Assembly (NCBI RefSeq): GCF_000155975.1
Contig: NZ_GG730304.1
Span: 64,581 to 128,580 of the forward strand
DNA from: Citrobacter youngae ATCC 29220
GTDB taxonomy: Bacteria; Pseudomonadota; Gammaproteobacteria; Enterobacterales; Enterobacteriaceae
Direction: 5' to 3'
DNA: 64,000 nucleotides
The position numbers and the translations under genes are program-made. The notes below the pieces were generated by a model that saw nothing but the letters and a program-made list of their open reading frames with translations, was not told where the DNA came from and ran no database searches. Shown one piece after another: positions 43,339 through 53,630 of this stretch (positions within the stretch are counted from its first letter, which is position 1; every line of letters starts with the position of its first letter).

Positions 43339-45435
43339 TTAACGGAAGTTCTCACTTCTGTCGCTGGTCATATCGTACAGACCAAATTTACGCCCAAGCT
43401 GCTGGCCGCCGTCACGCGTCAACGGCGTCCAGCCAATCGCCGCACGGCTGCGGGTTGGGCTGGAAGAGAAGAGATCCAGCGGTACGGAAACGTACACCCC
43501 TTTGGTAAAATCGCCCTCGCCATATTCATCCGGCGAGGCATCGGTAATCGTCGCATAGCCGCCCACCACGACGCCGCTGTCAAAGCGTTTGGCAATTTCC
43601 AGCGTTCCCCCCTTATCCCCCGCCAGATACTGGCCCACGCTGGCTTTCACCAGTACATCCTGGGCGAACGAAGGATTCCAGTAAGCGGTCAGATGCCCGG
43701 TCTTCACGCTGTAATCGGTGAATTTCATCATGTCCTGCGCGCTGCGCCAGTCACGCTGTTTCACATAGTTGGCGTCGATGCCAAACGCCCAGTTGCTGTC
43801 CAGTGGACGGTACAATACCTCTGCCCCTGCCCCGCCGTACATGGTCTCCAGATAACCACCGTAAACCTGTCCGTAGAACCCGTTTCCAAGTGACTGGAAG
43901 TAGTTGGCCTGCAGGTTATTCACGTAGACATCGTTTTGTACATACTCACGCACGTGGGTACGAACGCGTGGCAAATGCGAATCCTGCGGCGGGTTGGTGT
44001 AGTTGAATTTGTCATAGTTATTGGCGAGGTTGGCGAACAGACTCCCGGTAGTCAGCAGGTGATCGGTCACCCACAGATCCGCAGTTCCCATCACGCCCAA
44101 CTGATACATGTAGAAGTTTTCCGGGCCGCCCACAGACTGATTTAACACCGGATCAATGTGGAAATCGAAGCGTGATTTATCAATATACCAGCCCTGTTCG
44201 GTCGTTTTCGGTACCACGGGCTCGACCCGTTTTTGCGCCAGCTGTGTTTGATGGCCCAACGGCTCACCTTCCAGGTGCCGCTTGAGGCTGGAAACATCCG
44301 TTTCGGTTGTCACCTGCGGCAAGTTAAGGCGATTTTCCGTAATACGGATCGTACGGATCCCGTCAGGAAGATCGTTCATCACGATCCGGTTGGCGCGTTC
44401 GATCCCTTCACGCGAATCACGGTATTTCACCTGCTCACCGGTCACATACAGCGTATCGCCCTGCACCTGAATTTTAGGATCCGCCAGCCCGGCGTTATAT
44501 TTCAACAATGTGAGCTGATTCGCCACCACTGAATGTTGCAGGATAGCGTCCTGCGGCTGTGGCTGATATTTCGGGCGGGCGTTGTCGTTATAGTTTGGCC
44601 GCAAGTCGTTGAAGTTAGTCCGCAGCGTGACCCCAAACATAAAGGTGTTCCCGCGCTCATAGCTGAGGTTAACGTCGGCCCAATCGGTGACGCGATAAAT
44701 AGCGCCGACGTTAAACTTGCTCTTCTGATCCAGCTTGCCCGCAAAATCCTGCTGGTAATTATTCCCCTCATACTCCAGCTTCAGGCGCAGCGGCTGCCAG
44801 GGCGTCTGATATTCCACGCCGCCAAATAACGATGCCGGACCATGAAACATCTGGCTGCCGTCAATAGAACCGGCCTGTTTATAGCTGTTATCGCGATAAC
44901 AGAATTTATCGCTGTATGAGCAGAATGGATTACTGATGTTGCCACTGGTGCCAAGATACCCCCAGCCCAGACCGAGCGAGAAATCAAACGGTCCCCAGGC
45001 TTTGTTCGCCACAATATACTCCGCGTCGAACAGGCCGGTCCCGCCGATATCCCGCGCGCCAACCGCCACCTGCGGCATCCAGTAGCTCTCTTCCCACAGC
45101 CGCAGCTTGAGGTCAAAGGCCTTATCCTTGTATGTCTGATCGCCTGAAAATGACTCCACGCTGCTGTATTTTTTGGTACGCACATCGGTATAGCGCAACG
45201 TAGTTTCCAGCCAGGGGAACAGTTGCACCGACGCAGAGTAGTAGCGGTACTGATCGTTATCACGGTAGTTGAGGCTCATTTCGCCCTCGCGCGCCATGCG
45301 TGCGGTTGGCGTTTGCAGCAGCCCTACGCCGCCAAAATCGGACTGGGAAGGTCCAATGGGCGCGGGCCAGGTTTCACCGTGGCAGGCCACGCTTACGCCC
45401 AGCGCCAGGAAGCTGAGCAGATAAGTTTTTCTCAT
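43339..45435 (-). CDS. yjbH: Exopolysaccharide outer-membrane protein YjbH
   Basis: The 698-residue protein has a signal sequence ([20 protein letters not shown]) and the YmcA/YjbH (GfcD-like) domain, rich in Tyr/Trp beta strands that predict two outer-membrane barrels. The N-terminus [27 protein letters not shown] is characteristic. It is the last gene of yjbEFGH, which makes or exports an uncharacterised polysaccharide and is controlled by Rcs in E. coli. The start overlaps the yjbG stop (TAATG). A REP pair follows. Confidence 0.95.
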   Translation of the reverse strand: MRKTYLLSFLALGVSVACHGETWPAPIGPSQSDFGGVGLLQTPTARMAREGEMSLNYRDNDQYRYYSASVQLFPWLETTLRYTDVRTKKYSSVESFSGDQTYKDKAFDLKLRLWEESYWMPQVAVGARDIGGTGLFDAEYIVANKAWGPFDFSLGLGWGYLGTSGNISNPFCSYSDKFCYRDNSYKQAGSIDGSQMFHGPASLFGGVEYQTPWQPLRLKLEYEGNNYQQDFAGKLDQKSKFNVGAIYRVTDWADVNLSYERGNTFMFGVTLRTNFNDLRPNYNDNARPKYQPQPQDAILQHSVVANQLTLLKYNAGLADPKIQVQGDTLYVTGEQVKYRDSREGIERANRIVMNDLPDGIRTIRITENRLNLPQVTTETDVSSLKRHLEGEPLGHQTQLAQKRVEPVVPKTTEQGWYIDKSRFDFHIDPVLNQSVGGPENFYMYQLGVMGTADLWVTDHLLTTGSLFANLANNYDKFNYTNPPQDSHLPRVRTHVREYVQNDVYVNNLQANYFQSLGNGFYGQVYGGYLETMYGGAGAEVLYRPLDSNWAFGIDANYVKQRDWRSAQDMMKFTDYSVKTGHLTAYWNPSFAQDVLVKASVGQYLAGDKGGTLEIAKRFDSGVVVGGYATITDASPDEYGEGDFTKGVYVSVPLDLFSSSPTRSRAAIGWTPLTRDGGQQLGRKFGLYDMTSDRSENFR

Positions 45436-46172
45436 TATTCGGGTATCCGCTGGGTCAGGGTGCGAAGAATATCGGCATTGATTTCATCCGGGGTGCTGCT
45501 CCAGACAGCATCAGAGAGTCCGACAAAAATGATGCTGCCGGGCATCGGCTCAACGTGCCGTTTGTTCCAGTAAGCGATCGGTACTTTTTGCGTGCGCCCG
45601 TCAGGATAGATGACCCACGCGTAGCTACGATCCGCGCCGCTGAGCCGACTTTGCCCATCGAGATAACTGGCGACATCACGCCCGGGCATAAACGGTTGTT
45701 TACCCGGACGGCTTAGCAGACCAAACAGCGTGATATCCGTTGGCTGCGGTCCGACCCACAGCGTGTAGTTGCCCTGCAACGGCGGGTTGCCTCGCTCGCT
45801 GACGCGCACCACATCCGGGTCGAGGTTAATTTTTTGTCTGCCGGTCACCTTCAGCGCCTGAATTTGCTGGCGTAATGCGTTGATAGCCGCAGCATCGTCA
45901 CCGCTTTCTTCAGCACTCAGCGCTGCCAGACGAGCCAGTAATGCCTGCTGTTGACGCTCTGCCTCCACCGTTGCGCGCTCTTCGCTGATGACCGCTCCGG
46001 GCCACCAGCTATTACTCAGCCGCGGCTGTCCAACCAGGTCGATCAGATGCTCCGCGCCGGTCAATATTTTGGGTTCAGCGCTGCCTGCAATCATGACTTT
46101 TACATCGCCCGCAGCGAAAACAGAGGGTACGCTAAGGCTAAAAACCAGCGCCATAACGGCTCGTTTGATCAT
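45435..46172 (-). CDS. yjbG: Capsule-biosynthesis GfcC-like protein YjbG
   Basis: The 245-residue periplasmic protein has a signal peptide ([20 protein letters not shown], cut before AGDVKV). GfcC-type domains carry two beta-grasp folds; the SLBB-like segment [20 protein letters not shown] and a C-terminal helix ([20 protein letters not shown]) are visible. It overlaps yjbF by 4 bp at its start (ATGA) and yjbH by 1 bp at its end, indicating translational coupling across the operon. Confidence 0.94.
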   Translation of the reverse strand: MIKRAVMALVFSLSVPSVFAAGDVKVMIAGSAEPKILTGAEHLIDLVGQPRLSNSWWPGAVISEERATVEAERQQQALLARLAALSAEESGDDAAAINALRQQIQALKVTGRQKINLDPDVVRVSERGNPPLQGNYTLWVGPQPTDITLFGLLSRPGKQPFMPGRDVASYLDGQSRLSGADRSYAWVIYPDGRTQKVPIAYWNKRHVEPMPGSIIFVGLSDAVWSSTPDEINADILRTLTQRIPE

Positions 46173-46807
46173 GATTTTGCCGCCTTAATCAGCGTGGTTT
46201 TCACCGGGAAGAATTTTGCGCCAAGGTACTGTTCCGACTGGCGAATCTGCCCTTCGCTATCGATCCAGTAGCGGTTATGCCAGCGCGTTTGATCGGTCGT
46301 TACCTCTTCATCAAGGATGCGTACCGGCGTTTCATCGCTACCGACCTTAATGCTCTCGGTGCCATCCCATGTGAAAACCGAGAGGGCGGTGGCATAGCGC
46401 ACCTGTTGATGTTCAGTCCAGCCCATCGTGCGGGTCCAGGTAGCGCCATCGGCTATCTGATTAGGCTTGATGAGCGGGTCTGCTGCCAGATTATTCACCT
46501 CAATCAGGTTGTCCCCGCCGAGCTGCGTTTTCACGATGCGCCCATGCTGCGTGACGAGAATGGCCTGATCCTGAGTGACCCATTTCTGCTGTCCGTTTTC
46601 TGCAAACGCGAGTACAACAAACAGCTGTGGACCACCGTTGAGCTGCATATACTGGCTGGCGTAGGGCATGTTTTGGATTTCATCATCCGTCATCTGAACG
46701 CCGGGAGTACCAAACACGCTATCCCACAGCGAATGACCCAGCCCTTCGGTGGTGGCTGAGCACGCCTGTAATAACAGGCAAACCAATATGAGCGCTGGTC
46801 GCTTCAC
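46169..46807 (-). CDS. yjbF: GfcB-like lipoprotein YjbF
   Basis: A 212-residue lipoprotein with signal MKRPALILVCLLLQAC and lipobox LLQAC (modified Cys at residue 16). I choose the GTG at 46805-46807 because a GGAG ribosome-binding site sits 7 nt upstream and it gives the 212-residue E. coli length. The ATG five codons earlier lies against a REP and has no ribosome-binding site. It belongs to the GfcB/YmcC family of capsule-export accessory lipoproteins. Confidence 0.93.
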   Translation of the reverse strand: MKRPALILVCLLLQACSATTEGLGHSLWDSVFGTPGVQMTDDEIQNMPYASQYMQLNGGPQLFVVLAFAENGQQKWVTQDQAILVTQHGRIVKTQLGGDNLIEVNNLAADPLIKPNQIADGATWTRTMGWTEHQQVRYATALSVFTWDGTESIKVGSDETPVRILDEEVTTDQTRWHNRYWIDSEGQIRQSEQYLGAKFFPVKTTLIKAAKS

Positions 46808-46825
46808 GACGCTTCTCCGCATTAT

Positions 46826-46855
46826 TGCCGGGTGGCGCGACGCTTACCCGGCCTA
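46826..46855. repeat. REP unit between yjbE and yjbF
   Basis: A single gccgggtggcgcg/cgcttacccggc hairpin lies inside the yjbEFGH operon, about 20 bp upstream of the chosen yjbF start. It could protect the short yjbE message or lower downstream expression. Confidence 0.8.
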
Positions 46856-46925
46856 CAAATCCCACAGGCTTTTGGCAATTCAAAATAACCACACCGAAGT
46901 GTGGTTAGAATTAAACGTACCGGTA

Positions 46926-47168
46926 TTACTGGGTACTGGTGGTTGTCGTGGTTGTCGTTCCGGTATTAGAACCATCGCCGCCACCGGTTGCCGCAAGGGC
47001 AACCCCCACCGCAGAACTTACGGTGCTCGCGCTGGTGGCAGAGGAACTTCCTGCCGAAACCGACGCGGCAGCCGACCCTGCTGCTTCACCCACCTGAACG
47101 GGGGCAGCATAGACAGAGGTCGCCGCAAGCGCAGATATAGCCCAAAGGCCATACAGAACTTTTTTCAT
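46926..47168 (-). CDS. yjbE: Small secreted Ser/Thr/Ala-rich protein YjbE
   Basis: An 80-residue protein with a signal peptide ([21 protein letters not shown], cut before APVQVG) and a low-complexity mature part ([19 protein letters not shown]) ending in a Thr run ([11 protein letters not shown]). It matches E. coli YjbE, the first gene of yjbEFGH, resembling the small GfcA of the group 4 capsule operon. I use the second of two adjacent ATGs. In E. coli the operon is under RcsB control; a possible Rcs-like sequence (ttaggattaagctca near 47428) is too weak to call. Confidence 0.93.
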   Translation of the reverse strand: MKKVLYGLWAISALAATSVYAAPVQVGEAAGSAAASVSAGSSSATSASTVSSAVGVALAATGGGDGSNTGTTTTTTTSTQ

Positions 47169-47477
47169 CACAAATTCCCTTCATTTAATGAATGGAGATT
47201 TACCCAAAAGAATTTCGGGCGAGATCGAGTATACACAAGCCAAAGTGTGCAAATTACTCCAGACGGGAATTTAGGATAATGAGAAAAGAAAGTAGATCGC
47301 TATTATTAATCAATAATATTAAATACTAAAATCAATTAGTTAAATTACATGCAAAGAAAACACAATATCCGTAAATTCTGAAAACGACAGAAATTAAATT
47401 CCGTTGAGTTAATTATTTTAGGATTAAGCTCAATTAAGGTGTGAAGCAAAAACGTAGATATCCTGGAGCAATCTTAT
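47169..47477. promoter_or_regulatory. AT-rich yjbE upstream region
   Basis: About 310 bp upstream of yjbE that are strongly AT-rich and contain no supportable ORF. It should hold the yjbE promoter and Rcs-responsive sites. I found no element that meets a consensus well enough to place. Confidence 0.4.
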
Positions 47478-47510
47478 AAAAAAAGCCGATATTAATATCG
47501 GCTTTTTTTA
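47478..47510 (-). terminator. Terminator downstream of pgi
   Basis: The perfect stem agccgatatt/aatatcggct is flanked by aaaaaa on one side and ttttttta on the other, so it works in either direction. Beyond pgi on the minus strand it is the first terminator, after an ERIC element. Confidence 0.88.
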
Positions 47511-47525
47511 TAAGTAATCTGCAAA

Positions 47526-47640
47526 TTCATTCGAATTGCAGCAAGGCGGCAAGATCGTTAAGCCCCGGGAGCATAGATAGCTATGTGACCGGGGTTAACG
47601 AACGCAGCCAACACTGCTGCGGTTCGAAGGAAGAAGCAGA
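47526..47640. repeat. ERIC-like (IRU) element directly downstream of pgi
   Basis: It contains ttcgaattgcagcaaggcgg at one end, the core agccccgggagcatag/ctatgtgaccggggtt and cgaaggaagaagcaga at the other. It abuts the pgi stop codon. The core is more diverged than in the element at 19607-19712. Confidence 0.8.
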
Positions 47641-49287
47641 TTAACGCCAGGACTTATAACGGTTAATCAGACCGTTAGTCGAGCTGTCGTGGCTGCTCAC
47701 TTCAGAACCATCTTTCAGCTCCGGCAGAATGCGGTTAGCCAGCTGTTTGCCCAGCTCAACGCCCCACTGGTCGAAGGTGAAGATGTTCAGGATAGCGCCC
47801 TGAGTAAAGATTTTGTGTTCATACAGCGCAATCAACGCCCCCAGGCTGAACGGGGTAATTTCACGCAGCAGGATGGAGTTGGTCGGGCGGTTGCCTTCGA
47901 ACACTTTGAACGGCACCACGTGGTCCAGCGTTGCCGGATCTTTACCCTGGTCGCGATATTCCTGCTCAACCACCTCGCGGGATTTACCGAACGCCAGCGC
48001 TTCGGTCTGCGCGAAGAAGTTAGACAGCAGCTTCGGATGGTGATCCGACAGCGGGTTGTGGGTGATCGCCGGGGCGATGAAATCGCAAGGAACCATTTTG
48101 GTGCCCTGGTGAATCAGCTGGTAGAACGCGTGCTGACCGTTAGTGCCCGGCTCGCCCCAGATGATTGGGCCAGTCTGGTAATCCACGGCGTTGCCGTTAC
48201 GGTCCACGTATTTACCGTTGGATTCCATGTTGCCCTGCTGGAAGTAGGCCGCAAAACGGTGCATATACTGGTCATACGGCAGAATCGCTTCGGTTTCGGC
48301 ACCGAAGAAGTTGTTGTACCAGATACCGATCAGCGCCAGCAGCACCGGCAGGTTTTTCTCCGCCGGGGTAGTGGAGAAGTGTTTGTCCATCGCGTGCGCG
48401 CCGGACAGCAGCTCTACGAAGTTGTCGAAACCAACGGACAGGATGATCGACAGACCGATTGCAGACCACAGGGAATAACGACCGCCAACCCAGTCCCAGA
48501 ACTCGAACATATTGGCGGTATCAATACCGAATTCGCCAACCGCTTTACCGTTAGTGGAGAGCGCCGCGAAGTGTTTGGCAACGTGCTTGTTGTCGCCCGC
48601 GGTCGCCAGGAACCAGTCACGCGCGCTGTGGGCGTTGGTCATGGTTTCCTGGGTGGTGAAGGTTTTAGATGCGACCAGGAACAGTGTGGTTTCCGGGTTC
48701 ACTTTCTTCAGCACTTCGGCAATGTGCGTCCCATCAACGTTAGACACAAAGTGCATGTTCAGGTGGTTTTTGTACGGACGCAGCGCTTCGGTCACCATGA
48801 ACGGTCCGAGGTCGGAGCCGCCGATACCGATGTTCACCACGTCGGTGATCGCTTTGCCGGTATAGCCTTTCCAGCTTCCGGAGATAATCGCTTCAGAGAA
48901 GGTTTTCATCTTCTCCAGCACCGCGTTCACTTCCGGCATCACATCTTTGCCGTCAACGATGATTGGCGTATTGCTACGGTTACGCAGCGCCACGTGTAGC
49001 ACGGCACGGTCTTCGGTACGGTTGATTTTCTCACCGGAGAACATGGACTTGATGGCGCCTGCCAAATCAGTTTCTTTCGCCAGATCCTGCAGTTTGGCCA
49101 GCGTCTCTTCAGTGATGCGGTTTTTGGAGAAATCCACCAGCATCAGATCGTCAAACGTCGCGGAAAACTTAGTGAAACGATCGCTATCTTTCGCGAACAG
49201 ATCGGCGATAGTAACGTCTTTCATTTCTTCAAAGTGTTTTTGTAGTGCCTGCCAGGCTGAGGTCTGCGTTGGATTGATGTTTTTCAT
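47641..49287 (-). CDS. pgi: Glucose-6-phosphate isomerase Pgi
   Basis: The 548-residue glycolytic enzyme interconverts glucose-6-P and fructose-6-P. Signature blocks are present: [19 protein letters not shown] (near 150), [33 protein letters not shown] and the C-terminal [16 protein letters not shown], including the catalytic Glu, His and Lys of the family. I start at the ATG 49285-49287 ([13 protein letters not shown]). It is divergent from lysC. The ERIC element at its 3' end may shape its transcript terminus. Confidence 0.98.
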   Translation of the reverse strand: MKNINPTQTSAWQALQKHFEEMKDVTIADLFAKDSDRFTKFSATFDDLMLVDFSKNRITEETLAKLQDLAKETDLAGAIKSMFSGEKINRTEDRAVLHVALRNRSNTPIIVDGKDVMPEVNAVLEKMKTFSEAIISGSWKGYTGKAITDVVNIGIGGSDLGPFMVTEALRPYKNHLNMHFVSNVDGTHIAEVLKKVNPETTLFLVASKTFTTQETMTNAHSARDWFLATAGDNKHVAKHFAALSTNGKAVGEFGIDTANMFEFWDWVGGRYSLWSAIGLSIILSVGFDNFVELLSGAHAMDKHFSTTPAEKNLPVLLALIGIWYNNFFGAETEAILPYDQYMHRFAAYFQQGNMESNGKYVDRNGNAVDYQTGPIIWGEPGTNGQHAFYQLIHQGTKMVPCDFIAPAITHNPLSDHHPKLLSNFFAQTEALAFGKSREVVEQEYRDQGKDPATLDHVVPFKVFEGNRPTNSILLREITPFSLGALIALYEHKIFTQGAILNIFTFDQWGVELGKQLANRILPELKDGSEVSSHDSSTNGLINRYKSWR

Positions 49288-49481
49288 TAGCAATACTCTT
49301 CTGATTTTGAGAATTGTGACTGAGATCGATTGTAACGCCAGTCACAGAAAAGTGTGATTGTTTTAATGCCATTGCCAGGGCATCCGCCATACGAGGCTAA
49401 AAAGTATAGCGGTTATCCGCGTTGTTATTAGTACCGTTACTCAACGCAGTTGCAGCATGAAAAATCCGCATAATCCCAGCG

Positions 49482-49510
49482 TTGACAGTGCAGGCCATGC
49501 CTTTTATTTA
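49482..49510 (+). promoter_or_regulatory. lysC promoter
   Basis: -35 TTGACA (49482-49487), 17-bp spacer, -10 TATTTA (49505-49510). The motif gttgacagtgcaggccatg resembles the E. coli lysC promoter region as I recall it. The predicted transcript starts just before the ERIC element and gives a leader of about 207 nt. Confidence 0.65.
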
Positions 49511-49723
49511 TATACATAAAGTCATTCGATATGCGTCAAGGCGGCAAACCTGAGAATCCACAGGAGCTTACTGAAGTAAGTGACTGTGGTGAGCTGGTGC
49601 AGCCAACGAAGAGGCAGATTGAAGGACGAAATGTAATACGGTATTTGCATTTGCGCCTGCACCGGTTTCCGTTCTGCCTTATGTGCCATGGTCGCTCTAT
49701 TCATTCCCTGACACGAGGTAGTT
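49511..49723 (+). other. lysC leader without a recognisable lysine riboswitch
   Basis: E. coli lysC has a leader of about 300 nt carrying a lysine (L-box) riboswitch. Here the leader is about 210 nt: an ERIC element (49523-49632), then about 90 nt ending in ccctgacacgaggtag before the ATG. Part of that 3' segment (ttccgttct...tgtgcca, 49668-49694) resembles the 3' part of the E. coli leader. The L-box landmarks (agaggcgcg, the aagtaa internal loop, gccgaggtg, the ggctgaatcccctg region) are not visible. No alternative riboswitch was recognised. Confidence 0.65.
49523..49632. repeat. ERIC (IRU) element inside the lysC leader
   Basis: It contains cattcgatatgcgtcaaggc, the core tgagaatccacaggagctta / aagtaagtgactgtggtgag and the end gcagattgaagg. 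It is oriented so that the ERIC hairpin would be part of the lysC 5' UTR. Confidence 0.9.
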
Positions 49724-51073
49724 ATGACTGATGTCGTTGTCTCCAAGTTTGGTGGTACCAGCGTGGCGGATTTTGATGCCATGAATCGCAGCGCCGATGT
49801 GGTGCTTTCTGATGCGAACGTTCGTGTCGTCGTTCTTTCCGCTTCCGCGGGGATTACCAACCTGCTGGTCGCGCTGGCCGAAGGGCTGGAGCCAACCGAG
49901 CGCTTCGAAAAACTCGATGCCATTCGTCAAATTCAGTTCAATATTCTGGAACGCCTGCGTTATCCGAACGTTATCCGTGAAGAGATCGAACGTCTGCTGG
50001 AAAATATCACCACGCTGGCAGAGGCTGCTTCACTGGCGACGTCAACCGCGCTGACCGACGAACTGGTGAGCCACGGCGAGCTGATGTCTACCCTACTGTT
50101 TGTCGAGATCCTACGCGAACGCAACGTACAGGCGCAGTGGTTTGACGTACGTAAAGTGATGCGCACCAACGATCGCTTTGGCCGTGCAGAACCCGACGTC
50201 GCAGCGCTGGCCGAACTGACCACGCTCCAGTTAGCCCCACGTCTGAGCGAAGGTCTGGTAATCACCCAGGGCTTTATCGGCAGCGAAAGCAAAGGCCGCA
50301 CCACCACGCTGGGACGCGGCGGCAGCGATTATACGGCCGCTCTGTTGGCCGAAGCGCTGCACGCCACGCGCGTCGATATCTGGACCGATGTGCCCGGCAT
50401 TTACACCACCGATCCGCGCGTCGTTCCAGCCGCTAAACGTATTGATGAAATCGCCTTTGAAGAGGCCGCGGAAATGGCGACCTTCGGCGCGAAAGTGCTG
50501 CACCCGGCAACCCTGTTACCTGCCGTACGTAGCGATATCCCGGTATTTGTGGGCTCCAGCAAAGATCCAAAAGCAGGCGGTACGCTGGTATGCAATAAAA
50601 CTCAAAATCCACCGCTGTTCCGTGCCCTGGCGCTGCGTCGTAAGCAGACCCTGCTGACGCTGCATAGCCTGAATATGCTGCATTCCCGCGGCTTTTTAGC
50701 GGAAGTTTTCGGTATTCTGGCGCGTCACAATATCTCGGTAGATTTAATTACCACATCCGAAGTCAGCGTGGCGCTGACGCTGGATACCACCGGTTCAACC
50801 TCCACCGGCGATACGCTGTTAACCCAGTCCCTGCTGATGGAACTGTCTGCCCTGTGCCGGGTTGAAGTCGAAGAAGGCCTGGCGCTGGTGGCGCTGATTG
50901 GCAACGATCTGTCTAAAGCCTGCGGCGTGGGTAAAGAGGTGTTCGGCGTGCTGGAGCCGTTCAACATCCGCATGATTTGCTACGGCGCGTCCAGTCATAA
51001 CCTGTGCTTCCTGGTGCCCGGTACCGAAGCCGAGCAGGTGGTACAGAAGCTGCACCATAATTTGTTTGAATAA
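49724..51073 (+). CDS. lysC: Lysine-sensitive aspartokinase III
   Basis: The 449-residue enzyme phosphorylates aspartate at the head of the lysine/methionine/threonine pathway. The kinase domain begins [20 protein letters not shown] and includes [19 protein letters not shown]. Two C-terminal ACT domains (from about 310; [34 protein letters not shown]) bind lysine for feedback inhibition. The ATG follows CACGAGGTAGTT, identical to the K-12 context. Transcript control by lysine may be lost, as the riboswitch is not visible upstream. Confidence 0.98.
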   Translation: MTDVVVSKFGGTSVADFDAMNRSADVVLSDANVRVVVLSASAGITNLLVALAEGLEPTERFEKLDAIRQIQFNILERLRYPNVIREEIERLLENITTLAEAASLATSTALTDELVSHGELMSTLLFVEILRERNVQAQWFDVRKVMRTNDRFGRAEPDVAALAELTTLQLAPRLSEGLVITQGFIGSESKGRTTTLGRGGSDYTAALLAEALHATRVDIWTDVPGIYTTDPRVVPAAKRIDEIAFEEAAEMATFGAKVLHPATLLPAVRSDIPVFVGSSKDPKAGGTLVCNKTQNPPLFRALALRRKQTLLTLHSLNMLHSRGFLAEVFGILARHNISVDLITTSEVSVALTLDTTGSTSTGDTLLTQSLLMELSALCRVEVEEGLALVALIGNDLSKACGVGKEVFGVLEPFNIRMICYGASSHNLCFLVPGTEAEQVVQKLHHNLFE

Positions 51074-51102
51074 TATTTCATCACGCGATAAACAATAACT
51101 AT

Positions 51103-51127
51103 AGCCGGGCTCGAACCCGGCTTTTTT
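51103..51127 (+). terminator. Terminator of lysC
   Basis: Stem agccgggc/... with full match agccgggttcg-type arms (agccgggctcgaacccggct) followed by T6. It lies 29 bp after the lysC stop. Confidence 0.9.
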
Positions 51128-51165
51128 ATAACAACACAACACATTTCAATCGCAAGGAATATAAC

Positions 51166-52092
51166 ATGCTCGCTACTCTCACGCGGCTGTTCCCGTTATG
51201 GGCGCTGCTGCTCTCTGTTATTGCGTATTACACGCCCTCCACCTTTACGCCTGTCGGGCCATTCGTACCGTCGCTACTGATGCTGATTATGTTCGGCATG
51301 GGCGTTCACCTGAAGGTGGACGACTTTAAACGCGTACTCTCACGCCCTGCGCCGGTCGCGGCGGGTATTTTCCTGCACTATCTGGTGATGCCGCTGGCCG
51401 CCTGGATTTTGGCGCTGGCTTTTAATATGCCGCCAGAACTGTCCGCAGGGATGGTGCTGGTCGGCAGCGTTGCCAGCGGAACGGCTTCTAACGTCATGAT
51501 CTACCTGGCAAAAGGTGATGTGGCGCTCTCCGTGACTATTTCATCCGTTTCAACGGTGGTCGGCGTCGTCGCCACGCCGCTGCTGACAAGGCTGTATGTC
51601 GACGCGCATATCCAGGTGGATGTGATGGGTATGCTGCTGAGTATTCTGCAGATCGTGGTGATTCCGATTGCTTTGGGGCTGGTCATTCACCATCTGTTCC
51701 CACGCGTCGTAAAAGCCGTCGAGCCGTATCTGCCCGCGTTTTCTATGGTGTGCATTCTGGCGATCATCAGCGCCGTGGTGGCGGGCTCTGCTTCGCACAT
51801 TGCATCCGTCGGCTTTGTGGTGATTATCGCCGTTATCCTGCATAACACCATCGGTTTGCTCGGCGGCTACTGGGGCGGAAAACTGTTTGGTTTTGACGAG
51901 TCGACCTGCCGTACGCTGGCTATTGAAGTGGGCATGCAGAATTCAGGGCTGGCCGCTGCGCTGGGCAAGATCTACTTTGGCCCACTTGCCGCCCTGCCCG
52001 GCGCGCTGTTCTCCGTCTGGCACAACCTTTCCGGTTCGCTGCTGGCAGGTTACTGGTCCGGTAAACCGATTAAAGAGAAAGAACGCCGCTAA
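51166..52092 (+). CDS. panS: BASS-family transporter, probable ketopantoate/pantoate transporter PanS
   Basis: The 308-residue protein has nine or ten hydrophobic segments and the bile acid:sodium symporter motifs [22 protein letters not shown] (about 103-124, crossover) and [20 protein letters not shown] (about 254-273). Salmonella PanS, a ketopantoate importer, belongs to this family, and I assign the name by similarity and its known presence in Salmonella but not K-12. Other substrates such as small 2-oxoacids are possible. It has its own AAGGAAT ribosome-binding site and follows the lysC terminator. Confidence 0.7.
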   Translation: MLATLTRLFPLWALLLSVIAYYTPSTFTPVGPFVPSLLMLIMFGMGVHLKVDDFKRVLSRPAPVAAGIFLHYLVMPLAAWILALAFNMPPELSAGMVLVGSVASGTASNVMIYLAKGDVALSVTISSVSTVVGVVATPLLTRLYVDAHIQVDVMGMLLSILQIVVIPIALGLVIHHLFPRVVKAVEPYLPAFSMVCILAIISAVVAGSASHIASVGFVVIIAVILHNTIGLLGGYWGGKLFGFDESTCRTLAIEVGMQNSGLAAALGKIYFGPLAALPGALFSVWHNLSGSLLAGYWSGKPIKEKERR

Positions 52093-52100
52093 TTGTCGGC

Positions 52101-52182
52101 TATAGGCCTGATAAGCGTAGCGCTATCAGGCACAAGGTGGGAACGTCGCCGGATGGCGGCGTAAACGCCTTATCCGGCCTAC
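52101..52182. repeat. REP pair between panS and yjbD
   Basis: Units taggcctgataagcgtagcg/ctatcaggca and gccggatggcggcgtaaacg/ccttatccggcctac, starting 8 bp after the panS stop. Confidence 0.92.
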
Positions 52183-52237
52183 CCAGCCTCTGTACTTTGC
52201 CGTACACTGAGGATATCGGCTAACAGAGGGCACCCAT

Positions 52238-52510
52238 ATGGCACTCCCCCGCATTACCCAGAAAGAGATGACCGAGCGCGAGCAGCGTGAACTGAAAACG
52301 CTGCTCGACCGCGCGCGCATTGCGCATGGTCGGCTGCTGACCAACGCAGAGACCAACAGCATCAAGAAAGAGTACATCGATAAACTGATGGCCTTGCGCG
52401 AAGCGGAGGCGAAAAAAGCCCGCCAGTTGAAGAAAAAGCAGGCCTATAAACCGGATGCGGAAGCGTCGTTTTCCTGGTCAGCGAATACGCCAACGCGCGG
52501 CAGACGTTAA
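52238..52510 (+). CDS. yjbD: DUF3811 protein YjbD
   Basis: A 90-residue, highly charged protein ([38 protein letters not shown]) nearly identical to E. coli YjbD. Helical and basic, with no signal or membrane segment; function unknown. It is convergent with rluF and the two stop codons overlap by 4 bp. Confidence 0.93.
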   Translation: MALPRITQKEMTEREQRELKTLLDRARIAHGRLLTNAETNSIKKEYIDKLMALREAEAKKARQLKKKQAYKPDAEASFSWSANTPTRGRR

Positions 52511-53382
52511 CGTCCTTTCTTCTTACGCCCCGGCGAGGTAAAGCGTTTACCGTTTGCTGCCGGGCGCGATTTCTCTTTCTCTGCCGATTTTTCGATTTTC
52601 ACCACCGGACGCTTAATGCCTGCGGTTTTTGGCTTCGCTTTCGCCTTCGGTTTGGCTTCTGAGGACGAGTTCTCAATCAGCTTAAAGAGTTCGATCAGTT
52701 CGTCATCCGTCAGGTCGCGCCATTCACCCAGCGGCAGTCCGGAGAGGCCAACGTTCATGATACGCGTCCGCTCAAGCCTGGTAACTTCATAGCCAAAGTG
52801 CTCACACATGCGACGGATCTGACGATTAAGGCCCTGAATCAGCGTGATGCGAAACACAAACGGCGCTTCTTTCTTCACCTTACATTTTTTGGTGACGGTG
52901 CCGAGAATAGGCACACCGGCCCCCATGCCACGGATAAAGTCATCAGTAATCGGCTTATCTACCGTTACCAGATACTCTTTTTCGTGATCGTTACCGGCAC
53001 GCAGGATCTTATTCACCAGATCGCCGTGGTTGGTCAGAAAGATAAGTCCCTGGGAGTCTTTATCCAGACGCCCAATCGGGAACACGCGCTTGCTGTGGTT
53101 AACAAAATCGACAATGTTGTCGCGTTCGCTGTCTTCGGTGGTGCTGACAATCCCAACCGGCTTATTCAACGCGATAAAAACCAGATCTTCCGCTTCACGC
53201 GGCTCAATCAACCGACCATTCACTTTTACGACGTCGCCAGGCTTTACCTGATCGCCAATGGTGGCGCGTTTGCCATTCAGGAAGACATTCCCTTGTTCGA
53301 TAAAGCGATCCGCTTCGCGACGCGAGCAGATTCCGCTTTCACTGATGTATTTATTTAGTCGGATGGATGAGTCGGGCAGCAT
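52507..53382 (-). CDS. rluF: 23S rRNA pseudouridine(2604) synthase RluF
   Basis: The 291-residue enzyme has an N-terminal S4 RNA-binding domain ([20 protein letters not shown], residues 8-27), the RsuA-type catalytic core with Asp107 in [17 protein letters not shown], and a Lys/Arg/Pro-rich tail ([12 protein letters not shown]...SPGRKKKGR). It makes pseudouridine at 23S U2604 and tRNA-Tyr U35. The ATG at 53380-53382 ([10 protein letters not shown]) has an AGGAG ribosome-binding site; the frame is open 27 codons further upstream into an ERIC element but is not homologous there. Confidence 0.97.
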   Translation of the reverse strand: MLPDSSIRLNKYISESGICSRREADRFIEQGNVFLNGKRATIGDQVKPGDVVKVNGRLIEPREAEDLVFIALNKPVGIVSTTEDSERDNIVDFVNHSKRVFPIGRLDKDSQGLIFLTNHGDLVNKILRAGNDHEKEYLVTVDKPITDDFIRGMGAGVPILGTVTKKCKVKKEAPFVFRITLIQGLNRQIRRMCEHFGYEVTRLERTRIMNVGLSGLPLGEWRDLTDDELIELFKLIENSSSEAKPKAKAKPKTAGIKRPVVKIEKSAEKEKSRPAANGKRFTSPGRKKKGR

Positions 53383-53402
53383 AATTTCTCCTGTATACAC
53401 TT

Positions 53403-53511
53403 CATCCTTCAAGCTGTCTCCGCGCTGGCTGCCCTCACTCACCCAGGTCACATAGCAATCCATGCTCCCAGGGATTCGCGCCCTTGCCGCCTTGATACAA
53501 CTTGAATGATT
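53403..53511. repeat. ERIC (IRU) element upstream of rluF
   Basis: On the plus strand it reads ccttcaagctgtctccgcgc ... ctcacccaggtcacatagc / atgctcccagggattcgcgc ... ttgccgccttgatacaactt, the reverse orientation of the ERIC core. It starts 21 bp from the rluF start codon and marks the left edge of the accessory region between rluF and pepE. Confidence 0.88.
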
Positions 53512-53630
53512 TTGTGTATTAAAAGCGAAATATACCCTACCTTGCGAGCGATAAAAATAATCGTGAACGCAAGCTCTGACACTATTTGCGATCCGTCACC
53601 CCTTGCAACACAATCAGCCTCTCGGGCGCG

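Noticed and set aside
47689-48999. 436-codon plus-strand frame opposite pgi
   Set aside because: Shadow of the pgi reading frame; no domain pattern or ribosome-binding site.
53383-53463. 27-codon N-terminal extension of rluF
   Set aside because: It lies within the ERIC element; the ATG at 53382 has an AGGAG site and matches the family start.
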